Below are positions 44,349-52,565 of a stretch of DNA of 64,000 nucleotides, in pieces. The DNA comes from Aquiflexum sp. TKW24L. Its GTDB lineage: Bacteria > Bacteroidota > Bacteroidia > Cytophagales > Cyclobacteriaceae. Below the pieces are notes generated by a model. It had not been told where the DNA came from and searched no databases. It saw nothing but the letters and a program-made list of their open reading frames with translations. The stretch spans positions 38,678 to 102,677 of the forward strand of contig NZ_JAMFLG010000017.1 of assembly GCF_023502205.1 (NCBI RefSeq). Direction: 5' to 3'. The position numbers and the translations under genes are program-made. Numbering within the stretch: position 1 is the stretch's first letter; each line of letters begins with the position of its first letter.

Positions 44349-45797
44349 TTAAACTTCTAAATCATTTACATTAAGGTAAAATTTCGGGTGAAAGTTCACC
44401 ATAAATAACTCTTTCTTTGCTCGGGTCATTGCGGTGTAAAGCCAGCGGAGGTAATCTTGGTTGACCATCTCATCAGTCAGGTAACCCTGATCGACAAATA
44501 CTGCATCCCATTGTCCACCTTGAGCTTTATGACACGTCAATGCATACGCAAACTTGACCTGCAAAGCCGAAAGATAAGGATCTTTTTTTATCATTTCCAT
44601 TCTTTCACCCTTGTTTGCTACATCAGCATAATCCTCCGAAACTTCTCGATATAATTCCCTGTATTGTTCCGGACTCAAAGATGGAAATGGACTGTATAAG
44701 GTATCAAGGATCACTTTTGCCTCAAAGTACGGTTCGTCAGGATAATCAATAAGCCGCAATTCCAGTGTAGCAAATCTCAGTCCATACATTTCTTCGAAAG
44801 ACCTGATCTTAATTACTTCAGCAAAATCGCCGTTTGCAAGAAAATTTACTCTCTCTGATTCGGCCATATAAACATAATTGTTTTTGACGATCATCAGCAT
44901 GTCCCCCGCTGCTATTTCATCTTCAAAAAAATGGATTGTTCTTCTTATATATTGATTGTATTGTACAGCGGACTTATTTGATCGTGTGATGATGATAGTA
45001 TTCTCAATCCCATATTTTTCATAAGCATACCGCAGCCCGTCTTCGAGCCTTTCTCCGGTCATTTTGAAAAAATCCTTAAATCCTCCAGTTACCATACCAA
45101 TCACGGGCACTTCCTTACTGAGAATTTGCCTTAACTGGGTGGCATTGTAAAGAATGCCGGAAGCCAGCTGCTGCCGCATGACCTCTGTAAGTTCAACACC
45201 ATCCACCTCCAACCTGAAATTCCGAATCAAGTAATCCTTGTCTAATCCCGGACTCAAAGAACTGCCGACAGGGGGCAATTGTGCCACATCACCTACAAGC
45301 ACCAGCCTATTTGTAGATTCCTGAAAAACAAAATTGATTAAATCCTTTAACAAACTACTTCCTGATAATCCATCATCAGATAGCATGGAAGCCTCGTCTA
45401 TTATAAAAACCGTCTCTTTGAAATAATTCTTCTGAAGTGTAAAACCCTGTCCCAGATCTCCGGCTTCTCCCTTTGGTTTGTAAATGATTTTATGAATAGT
45501 AAATGCCGCCTTATTGCTGTAATTACCCATTACCTTGGCCGCGCGTCCAGTTGGTGCCAACAATAATGACTTGAGTCTGACCATGGGAAGGGTTTTGACT
45601 AAGGCAGAGATAAGGGAGGTCTTTCCGGTACCGGCATACCCCCTCAGCAAAAAAGCTTTGCTTCCCGAGGATTTTAAGGTCATAAAACCATCCATATGCC
45701 TGAAAAAATCCATTTGCCCCTTAGTTGGCTCAAAAGGAAAATTTCTTCTCAATAAGGCAGAAGGCTTTACACTGTCTTGACTATCTTTACCAATCAT
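44349..45797 (-). CDS. RecD-like ATP-dependent DNA helicase (SF1B)
   Basis: 482 residues, shorter than RecD or RecD2, with the helicase core only. Walker A RGYAGTGKTS, Walker B FIIDEASML, LVGDVAQLPPVG (motif III), and the C-terminal TCHKAQGGQWDAVFVDQG and YTAMTRAKKELFMV (motifs V-VI). Likely acts in DNA repair or replication restart. Divergent from a NUDIX gene with a 22-base gap. Confidence 0.92.
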   Translation of the reverse strand: MIGKDSQDSVKPSALLRRNFPFEPTKGQMDFFRHMDGFMTLKSSGSKAFLLRGYAGTGKTSLISALVKTLPMVRLKSLLLAPTGRAAKVMGNYSNKAAFTIHKIIYKPKGEAGDLGQGFTLQKNYFKETVFIIDEASMLSDDGLSGSSLLKDLINFVFQESTNRLVLVGDVAQLPPVGSSLSPGLDKDYLIRNFRLEVDGVELTEVMRQQLASGILYNATQLRQILSKEVPVIGMVTGGFKDFFKMTGERLEDGLRYAYEKYGIENTIIITRSNKSAVQYNQYIRRTIHFFEDEIAAGDMLMIVKNNYVYMAESERVNFLANGDFAEVIKIRSFEEMYGLRFATLELRLIDYPDEPYFEAKVILDTLYSPFPSLSPEQYRELYREVSEDYADVANKGERMEMIKKDPYLSALQVKFAYALTCHKAQGGQWDAVFVDQGYLTDEMVNQDYLRWLYTAMTRAKKELFMVNFHPKFYLNVNDLEV

Positions 45798-45819
45798 TAG
45801 TGACGAAGCTAAGGCTAAT

Positions 45820-46323
45820 ATGACAATTTCGGAAAAGGAACTTCATGAGAAGTTCGGTGGAAGGTTAAGAACGAGAGTTAACGGGGTTTTGATCCAAAAT
45901 GAAAAAATCCTAATGATCAAACATAACATGGGAAACGGCAAATTCTTTTGGAATGTGCCGGGAGGAGGAATGAAATATGGAAGCTCAAGCGCTGAAAACC
46001 TAAAACGAGAGTTTCTTGAAGAAACAGGAATTGAAATTGCTGTAGAAAGTTTTCTTTGCAACTATGAATACTTAAACCCTCCCCTTCATGCTGTAGAACT
46101 CTATTTTGAAGTTAAGCAAACTGGTGGTACTTTGGGCCTAGGACAGGATCCCGAATTGCCAAATGACAAACAGTTGATCACTGAAATACAGTTTCTCGAC
46201 ATCGATATATTGTCATCCATCAAAAATGAGGAGAAACACCGCCTTTTTTGGGGAATAAAATCAGTGAATGATGCGAGATTATGGAAAGGTTATTTTAATT
46301 TTGAAAATAATTCTATAAAATAG
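45820..46323 (+). CDS. NUDIX hydrolase with altered Nudix box
   Basis: 167 residues. The Nudix box reads GGMKYGSSSAENLKREFLEE then TGI; the core REFLEETGI is intact, but the Glu normally at the position before the seven-residue spacer is Ser. Metal-binding Glu residues in REFLEE are present, so it may still be active. Substrate unknown (nucleoside diphosphate derivative). Start at 45820 chosen as the first ATG after the divergent helicase. Confidence 0.85.
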   Translation: MTISEKELHEKFGGRLRTRVNGVLIQNEKILMIKHNMGNGKFFWNVPGGGMKYGSSSAENLKREFLEETGIEIAVESFLCNYEYLNPPLHAVELYFEVKQTGGTLGLGQDPELPNDKQLITEIQFLDIDILSSIKNEEKHRLFWGIKSVNDARLWKGYFNFENNSIK

Positions 46324-46375
46324 CATCTTGATTGTACACCATCAACCTTATTAAAAGTTCTAATCAATCCAAAAA

Positions 46376-46957
46376 ATGACACTATCCAGAATTTTATCGA
46401 TTGTCTTCTTAATTTCCGCACTTGCCCTTGGGTATTTCCTCTACAAAAGTGTGGATGATGTAATGCAGCAAGAAAAACTGATCATAGCTACCGAAGCTAG
46501 GATTATCGAAAAACTTCAAATGCTAAGAGATGCCGAAACTGCATACCTAGCTACAAACGGTGTATATGCCGGCAATTGGAATGATCTAAAGAAATTTATT
46601 GAAGAAGGAAAAATTTGGCTCGTTCAAAGAACAGAATCCACCAAACTTTTGGAATATGGAAAAGAAGAAATCACTGTTCAATATGATACCCTTGGATCAG
46701 TGAATGTGATTGATTCTTTGTTCAATGAAAGAAAATATCCAAATTTCAACATTGACAACATGCATGTTGTACCGGGTTCAGGGGGAAAGCAGTTTGAGTT
46801 TTTTGCTGATAAAGTAGAAAGAACCCAGAGACAGATTCCGGTTTTTGAAATCAGAGATCCTGATCCGATCAATCCAAAAAGAAGACTGAATAACAAAGAG
46901 AAAGCACTTAGAGTAGGATCTCGAACCGATTCATCTACTTCAGGTAACTGGGAGTAA
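46376..46957 (+). CDS. Hypothetical protein with N-terminal membrane anchor
   Basis: 193 residues. One hydrophobic segment near the N-terminus (about 6-24), then a coiled-coil-like stretch and a strand-rich, charged region. Resembles the unknown single-pass proteins that lie upstream of DUF3822 and coaD in related genomes. No enzyme motif. Its stop is two bases before the TTG start of the DUF3822 gene, so they are co-translated. Confidence 0.75.
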   Translation: MTLSRILSIVFLISALALGYFLYKSVDDVMQQEKLIIATEARIIEKLQMLRDAETAYLATNGVYAGNWNDLKKFIEEGKIWLVQRTESTKLLEYGKEEITVQYDTLGSVNVIDSLFNERKYPNFNIDNMHVVPGSGGKQFEFFADKVERTQRQIPVFEIRDPDPINPKRRLNNKEKALRVGSRTDSSTSGNWE

Positions 46958-46959
46958 TT

Positions 46960-47793
46960 TTGGCCATCCAGACACAAAATAATATCCAAGAAAAAATTCA
47001 ATGCGATAAATTTGACCCTCAATCGGTGTCAAGTTTATCGCTTTTCTTATTTGATGGATTTTATTTTTATTATGCCAAAGATCAAAACGGTAAAATTCTA
47101 GCCATTCATAGACAATACTATGAAAGCCCACGTCTGTTGGCTTTCAAGCTTAAAGAGGAAAAACTTCTGAAACTTGATATTCCTATTAGGGTTTTTAACC
47201 ATGTTTCACCATTTTCATTGATCCCGGGAATGTTATTTGAAAGTTCCCTTTCTTCAATATTTTTGTTTTTTGCAGAAAAGCCGAAAGAAAACATGTTAGT
47301 CTTTGAAACCACCTTATCAAGCAACAACCTTCACCTCGTCGGCAGCATACGTACTGAATTGTCTGATTTATTGGCTGAAGAAAAATCTGAGATCACATTC
47401 CACCATGGTGCTTCGTCATTTCTTTCTTTTGCACTAAAAGAAAAATTCAATCTGTTAAACCAGGAAATCCTAATCTTGATTCAAAAAGGTTTTTTTTATC
47501 TGATTGCATTTTCCAATCAAGAATTGACTTTGTTTAACAGATTTGAAATTGAAAATAAAGAAGATTTTTTGAAATATACCCTAGGAGTAGTCCACCAACT
47601 CAATTTCAATCGGTCATTTTGCCGAGTTTCGGTTTATGGTGATTCCTTTTCATATGGCATAGTTGAAGATTGGGGAAATTTATACTTCAAAAATTTTAAG
47701 ATCTCCACTCCGTTTTCAAACATACAATACCAAGAAGGTACCGAGAAATTTCAAAATCCTGAGGTATTTGAATCCTATTGGGTACTGCCCTAA
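46960..47793 (+). CDS. DUF3822 family protein
   Basis: 277 residues of the DUF3822 family (an ASKHA-like ATPase fold has been suggested for relatives; unproven here). Family stretches are SLSLFLFDGFYFYYA, HVSPFSLIPGMLFE and the C-terminal part with YGDSFSYG. No ATG is available; a TTG at 46960 (or ATT one codon earlier) is the only reasonable start after an in-frame TAA at 46945. It is usually coupled to coaD in Bacteroidota, as here (12-base gap). Confidence 0.85.
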   Translation: MAIQTQNNIQEKIQCDKFDPQSVSSLSLFLFDGFYFYYAKDQNGKILAIHRQYYESPRLLAFKLKEEKLLKLDIPIRVFNHVSPFSLIPGMLFESSLSSIFLFFAEKPKENMLVFETTLSSNNLHLVGSIRTELSDLLAEEKSEITFHHGASSFLSFALKEKFNLLNQEILILIQKGFFYLIAFSNQELTLFNRFEIENKEDFLKYTLGVVHQLNFNRSFCRVSVYGDSFSYGIVEDWGNLYFKNFKISTPFSNIQYQEGTEKFQNPEVFESYWVLP

Positions 47794-47805
47794 AATTAAC
47801 CTTTA

Positions 47806-48261
47806 ATGAAAAAAACCGCTCTTTTTCCCGGCTCTTTTGACCCGTATACCAAAGGCCATCATGACATCGTGCTTCGTAGTCTCAATCTTTTTGATGAAGT
47901 TATCATTGCAATAGGGTATAATTCAGCGAAAAAGAACCGGTATTTTGAAATTGAGATGATGGTCGAAAAAATCAGCAGTCTTTATGCCGGAAATGAAAGA
48001 GTCAAAGTTTTGGTATACAATGAACTGACCACCTCTTTTGCAAAAAAACAAGGTGCCCAATTCCTAATAAGAGGCTTGAGAAATACCATCGATTTTGAAT
48101 ATGAAAACACCATCAGTCAAATGAACAGGAATCTCAATCCTGAATTGGAAACTGTGTTTTTGATTACATCTCCACAGTATGCGAATGTGAGTTCGACGAT
48201 CATCCGGGAAGTACATCGATATCAGGGTGATGTATCAAATTATCTACCCTATCGATTGTGA
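47806..48261 (+). CDS. coaD: Pantetheine-phosphate adenylyltransferase
   Basis: 151 residues. Fourth step of coenzyme A synthesis. The nucleotidyl-transferase motif is FPGSFDPYTKGHHDI (HxGH-type reads GHH), with IRGLRNTIDFEYE and SSTIIREVH. Complete and of normal length. It ends overlapping the convergent NUDIX gene by 13 bases. Confidence 0.96.
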   Translation: MKKTALFPGSFDPYTKGHHDIVLRSLNLFDEVIIAIGYNSAKKNRYFEIEMMVEKISSLYAGNERVKVLVYNELTTSFAKKQGAQFLIRGLRNTIDFEYENTISQMNRNLNPELETVFLITSPQYANVSSTIIREVHRYQGDVSNYLPYRL

Positions 48262-48935
48262 ATTTTAGGTATTATTTTTAAAAATTGTTTATATAAATAC
48301 CGCATTGAAGGGTAAGAATTTACTAACGCTGTCTTCGCTTCCTGATGACCCATCCATCGGATATCCACGATGCCTTCTTCCTTTTGGGGCTTCATTCCCG
48401 TATCATTGACACTTTCCATGAGGTACCAATACGTTTTTTTCAAAATACTTTTCCTGTCTTGGGTGTAGGTATGCCAAGTGTTGGTAATTTTTGGGCCTAG
48501 TTTGACCTTAATCCCACATTCTTCCTCCACTTCCCTGAGTGCACACTGTGCAGGTGTTTCTCCTTTGTCAAATTTACCTTTTGGCAAATCCCACTTTCCA
48601 AGCCTGTATATAAAAAGAGCTTTATCGTCCTTCACCACAATACCACCGGCTGCTTTGATGACGGTGAACCTACTTTTTATAAATGTTTTCAAAGCTGGTT
48701 TATCAATACAAACCACGCTGACTGAATCTAGATTTTTAAGCTTACGGGATCTGAGAAGGTAAAGCAATTTGATGATGACATCCTTGGTAGGTTCAATTAT
48801 CAGCACGTCATCATGGAAATCTCCTGTGGCAGGAATATCCTTAGGATGGTCGTAAACCACTTCAAAAGTTCTGTCTTTGGGCAGATCCTTTGGTGTAAAC
48901 AACTCTAGCGGTTTGTCGTTGATGAAAATCTTCAT
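48249..48935 (-). CDS. NUDIX hydrolase with N-terminal extension
   Basis: 228 residues. An N-terminal part of about 115 residues (unknown fold, starts MKIFINDKPLELF) is followed by a NUDIX domain with an intact box, LPKGKFDKGETPAQCALREV then EEECGI. Conserved in Bacteroidota next to coaD and pyrE. Substrate unknown; house-cleaning or nucleotide-sugar hydrolysis are possible. Divergent from pyrE. Confidence 0.9.
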   Translation of the reverse strand: MKIFINDKPLELFTPKDLPKDRTFEVVYDHPKDIPATGDFHDDVLIIEPTKDVIIKLLYLLRSRKLKNLDSVSVVCIDKPALKTFIKSRFTVIKAAGGIVVKDDKALFIYRLGKWDLPKGKFDKGETPAQCALREVEEECGIKVKLGPKITNTWHTYTQDRKSILKKTYWYLMESVNDTGMKPQKEEGIVDIRWMGHQEAKTALVNSYPSMRYLYKQFLKIIPKIHNR

Positions 48936-49042
48936 TTTATGAAAATCGTGTTCCGTGGTTTGATAAGGAAGTTGGTCAAAAATGCATAAAATTTTTAAGC
49001 CTGCACAATCCCCGCTTGGATTTTATAGCTTAATTTTAGACC

Positions 49043-49687
49043 ATGGAAATATTCGACAAAAAAACTGCTTCAGAAGTAGCTGCAAAGCTTTTAGAAATCG
49101 AAGCGATAAGGCTTCAGCCCTCTAATCCCTTTACCTGGGCATCAGGCTGGAAATCCCCAATCTATTGTGACAATAGGCTTTCACTATCTTATCCTGAGAT
49201 TAGAAAATTCATCAAAAGTAAATTAATTGAAGCAGTAATAAAATTTTTCCCTGGCGTAGAAGCCATAGCTGGAGTTGCCACTGCCGGTATTCCACAAGGT
49301 GCGTTGATATCGGATACAATGGATCTTCCATTTTTGTATGTAAGGTCCAAACCAAAGGGTCATGGTATGGAAAATATGATTGAAGGGAAAGTTACCCCCG
49401 GTCAAAAAGTAGTGGTTGTCGAAGATTTGGTTTCCACCGGCGGAAGTTCCTTAAAAGCAGTAGCTGATTTAAAAGCCTCGGGATTTGAAGTTTTGGGAAT
49501 GGTCGCCATTTTCACTTATGGCTTTGAAATAGCCGATCAGAATTTTGATGAAGCGGGTGTGAAATTGGTCTGTCTAAGTGATTATTCTTCGATGCTTCCA
49601 CAAGCATTAGCCGATGGTCATATTGATGATCATACTTTGACGTCCCTAGTAGAGTGGAGAAAAAATCCAGGGGCGTGGATGAAATAA
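49043..49687 (+). CDS. pyrE: Orotate phosphoribosyltransferase
   Basis: 214 residues. Converts orotate and PRPP to OMP in pyrimidine synthesis. The PRPP motif is VVVVEDLVSTGGSSL. An N-terminal part with NPFTWASGWKSPIYCDNR and the loop RSKPKGHGM (catalytic loop Lys) are present. Ends 23 bases before the convergent TIGR02757 gene; a small palindrome GATAAG-T-CTTATC lies between them but has no T run. Confidence 0.96.
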   Translation: MEIFDKKTASEVAAKLLEIEAIRLQPSNPFTWASGWKSPIYCDNRLSLSYPEIRKFIKSKLIEAVIKFFPGVEAIAGVATAGIPQGALISDTMDLPFLYVRSKPKGHGMENMIEGKVTPGQKVVVVEDLVSTGGSSLKAVADLKASGFEVLGMVAIFTYGFEIADQNFDEAGVKLVCLSDYSSMLPQALADGHIDDHTLTSLVEWRKNPGAWMK

Positions 49688-49710
49688 GGGAAATCAGGAG
49701 ATAAGTCTTA

Positions 49711-50475
49711 TCAAAACTTCTCCTCCACTCCTAGCCCAAATAAAGCAAAATCGTATTTCACAGGGTCGATGGGATCAAATTCTCTTAATCTCTGAGTCAG
49801 CTCCATTGCAGTTTGCCAATCGGTTTGCTTTCGGGATATTAAGCCGAGCTTCCTGCCGACTCTATCCACATGCAGGTCACAGGGACAAATCAGTTGATAG
49901 GGCTTAATGATGTCCCATATACCGAAATCAACACCCTGCTCATCTTTCCTTACCATCCACCTCAAAAACATATTCAATCGCTTACAAGCCGACTTTCGGT
50001 CGGGAGTGGCAACATGTTTTTTGGTTCTATTGGGAGCAAATGAATGTTGGAAAAAATATTGGTGGAAATTTTTCAAAAGAACTGACATGATATCAGCTTT
50101 TCCTTGCCATCCAACCACAAAAGCACTTTCAAGCGAGATATTTTCTTTGTAGAAGGTGGAAAAGAAATGAATAAAATAAAGTGTGTCTAGGTCATTAAAT
50201 GTCCTGTGCTTAAAATTTAAAAAGGGCTTTAAATCCGACTCAGAATGATGAAGCATAAATTGGTGGGGGGCATTATCCATCATTTCCAATAATTGCAGGC
50301 ATTTGTTGATGATGGTTTTTCGTTGCCCCCAAGCTAAGGTAGCAGCAAAAAACCCTGCAATTTCAATGTCTTGCTTAATGGTAAATCGATGGGGAATGGA
50401 GATAGGGTCCAGCTCTATGAATCCAGCCTGGTTGTACTGCGATACTTTTTGATCTAAAAATTCCTTTAAATCCAT
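49711..50475 (-). CDS. TIGR02757 family protein (DUF2400)
   Basis: 254 residues. Family stretches are AATLAWGQRKTIINK, HRTFNDLDTLYFIHF and FLRWMVRKD. The C-terminal CPCDLHVDRVGRKLGLI and TQRLREFDPIDPVKYDFALF resemble the helix-hairpin-helix and Asp region of the DNA glycosylase superfamily, so a DNA-repair-like fold is possible. The biochemical function is not established. One base separates it from the unknown membrane gene. Confidence 0.88.
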   Translation of the reverse strand: MDLKEFLDQKVSQYNQAGFIELDPISIPHRFTIKQDIEIAGFFAATLAWGQRKTIINKCLQLLEMMDNAPHQFMLHHSESDLKPFLNFKHRTFNDLDTLYFIHFFSTFYKENISLESAFVVGWQGKADIMSVLLKNFHQYFFQHSFAPNRTKKHVATPDRKSACKRLNMFLRWMVRKDEQGVDFGIWDIIKPYQLICPCDLHVDRVGRKLGLISRKQTDWQTAMELTQRLREFDPIDPVKYDFALFGLGVEEKF

Positions 50476-50476
50476 C

Positions 50477-51031
50477 TTAAAGTGCTACTTTGACCTCCCC
50501 ACCCTGAATACCATCAAACCATTTGAAGGAAAGGTTTTTATTTTCTTTCTCAGAAAGATGCCAGTCGAAACATTTGATAGTGGTCAATGAAGTAAGTCTG
50601 TCTTCATCGGGATCATAAAGGCAAATATCAAAGTCAGGCAGTTCCTTGGAATCTGTACTGTTCCATTTTTCGAGCAAAATTCCTTCTTCAATAAACCTGA
50701 CCTTGTTTCCAAAATAATGATCTTGGATGACAGAAGGAACACCATCAATTCGTCTTAATTGGAAACATGATGGGCCAAACATGATTTGCTTGTACATTTT
50801 GGCTTCCAACAATCCATTGGTCTGAGGTAATGGAAGCCAATCTGATTCCACTTCAATTTCGGTAAGATTCCCTTTTCTAAATCCTGCCAATAACTTAGAC
50901 AACAATGAAAATAGATATGTAATCCCTATAAAGAACAATCCAAAAGTGGCCAAAATCGGGTAAGTCAACACGAAGATGGTATTCCATATAAATCTAAAAA
51001 AATGGTGAAATATCAGTTGCCCTTTATTCAT
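50477..51031 (-). CDS. Hypothetical membrane-anchored protein
   Basis: 184 residues with one or two hydrophobic segments at about 13-45 (TIFVLTYPILATFGLFFIGI), then a soluble strand-rich domain of 140 residues. I do not recognise it. It lies directly between the LysM protein gene (7-base gap upstream) and TIGR02757 (one-base gap), so the three genes form an operon. Confidence 0.75.
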   Translation of the reverse strand: MNKGQLIFHHFFRFIWNTIFVLTYPILATFGLFFIGITYLFSLLSKLLAGFRKGNLTEIEVESDWLPLPQTNGLLEAKMYKQIMFGPSCFQLRRIDGVPSVIQDHYFGNKVRFIEEGILLEKWNSTDSKELPDFDICLYDPDEDRLTSLTTIKCFDWHLSEKENKNLSFKWFDGIQGGEVKVAL

Positions 51032-51038
51032 CAGGTAA

Positions 51039-52190
51039 TCAATAAGAAATCTCTACAGGAAACCGTGCATTTACAGCCCTCAGTTGGTCATAAGCAGCTT
51101 TGGATAGCTTCACAACAAGTTTACTATTGTCTCCTGTTTCCGGAAGCTTGCCTACTACCCTCGCAAAAATAGTAATGTCATTTTCTTCATTTCTAACTCT
51201 CATGATCGTTCCGACTGGAGCTTCTTTGTGCAGAACAAGGTATTTTTTATGGTTGCCCGTTCCTTCTATTACTTCCGCCAAACCCGTCTCTTTGATGTTT
51301 TTGTAAGCTGTACTTGCATCCGCATCACCTGATTCGGTTTTAGCTTTACTTAAAGTCGCATTGGTTTTTTCGTTGTTGATGATTACAGGTACAGATGAAG
51401 TGACCACAGGAACATTTGAATTGGCCTCTCTCCCAACTTTGAGCTTTTGCCCAACAGATATATTATTCGACCCCAAGCCGTTCCAAGATTGGATATCTTT
51501 TACGTTAGCGTTGTATTTTTGGGATATTGAAAACAATGTTTCACCCTGCGCAACTGTATGTGAAATCCAATCACCGGGTAAGTTGGAAGGGGTGGATGTC
51601 TTGGCCGGCGCAGGCTCAGCCACCGGAACAGAGGTTTTTGGAGTATTGGCTTTAGGCTCTGCCACTGATTTCATCTCAGCTGGTGGAGTTACAGTGGTTG
51701 CTGCTTTTGCTTCTTTAGGTTGGGTGACCGGAGTGGCTACAGGCTGAACAGGACTTGGTTTTGGTTCTACACCTTGGATGACAAGTGATTGGCCAACACT
51801 GATATCTGCTCCTTGGAGATTGTTCCAGCTTAGGATATCCGATACAGAAACCCCATATTTTTTGGAAATCGAAAACATGGTTTCACCGGGAATTACCTTG
51901 TGAAGGGTGGAACCAGATGGCACGGCTGATTTGGCTATAAATGGTATTCTGATTCTTTGCCCTATTTTAATACCTTCTGAAAGCTGGGGATTGGTAAGCA
52001 TGATGTCATTGACAGCAACCTGATATCTCCTCGATAGTCCAAAAAGCGTCTCCTTTTCATCAACTTGGTGGATTATAAAGGTCTTATCCCCAACTTTTTC
52101 TATCCCAACCGAGTCCCTGGATACTAATTCTTTTGCATTAACCTGAAACCCAAAAGCCAGACAAAATCCTAAAATTGCAATCTTTTTCAT
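51039..52190 (-). CDS. Secreted LysM protein with three LysM repeats and a C-terminal DPBB domain
   Basis: 383 residues from the ATG at 52190, which places a signal peptide at 1-19 (ends QVNAKE); an ATG at 52334 would add 48 residues without one. LysM repeats are at about 39-83, 96-138 and 210-252 (for example GETLFSISQKYNANVKDI). A Pro/Ala/Thr linker at 141-205 follows the second repeat. The C-terminal 80 residues (VGTIMRVRNEEN, ARVVGKLPETGDN, AAYDQLRAVNARFPVE) resemble an RlpA-like double-psi barrel. It probably binds peptidoglycan and cuts or organises it. Confidence 0.9.
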   Translation of the reverse strand: MKKIAILGFCLAFGFQVNAKELVSRDSVGIEKVGDKTFIIHQVDEKETLFGLSRRYQVAVNDIMLTNPQLSEGIKIGQRIRIPFIAKSAVPSGSTLHKVIPGETMFSISKKYGVSVSDILSWNNLQGADISVGQSLVIQGVEPKPSPVQPVATPVTQPKEAKAATTVTPPAEMKSVAEPKANTPKTSVPVAEPAPAKTSTPSNLPGDWISHTVAQGETLFSISQKYNANVKDIQSWNGLGSNNISVGQKLKVGREANSNVPVVTSSVPVIINNEKTNATLSKAKTESGDADASTAYKNIKETGLAEVIEGTGNHKKYLVLHKEAPVGTIMRVRNEENDITIFARVVGKLPETGDNSKLVVKLSKAAYDQLRAVNARFPVEISY

Positions 52191-52565
52191 GTAAGTGTAA
52201 CCAACGTATTTGTGTACAAAGTTCAGATTAATTTTTTCATATGCAAGGAAACTTATGCCCTCTCCAGACATTCTTTTACCAATATTATCAACGGAAATAA
52301 TGCTGATTATTTTAATTATAAGGAATAAAAACATAAAATTTTGGCTTTTTTAACCTATTATTTATAAAGCCTATATCCGTACTTCTTGAAGCCAAAATAT
52401 CCAATCGAGTAAAGGTTAGCTCGATATTATCAAAATCAGAATTTTGAAGTTTAAAAAAATAAAATTAATCCTCCATCCATCAACCCAATACCCCCCTTGT
52501 ATCAAATAAATATTTTACCTGAATGATTTAAATTTATTTAATCCACAGAATCAAAATATGTCCCT
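52191..52565. other. Intergenic region with long inverted repeat
   Basis: 375 A/T-rich bases between the divergent LysM and Asp-box genes. It holds a 10-bp inverted repeat ATTTTGGCTT / AAGCCAAAAT (52338-52347 with 52389-52398) around 41 bases, and a shorter one ATCGAG / CTCGAT just after. No good TAnnTTTG was found for the Asp-box gene and no coding frame. Confidence 0.5.
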
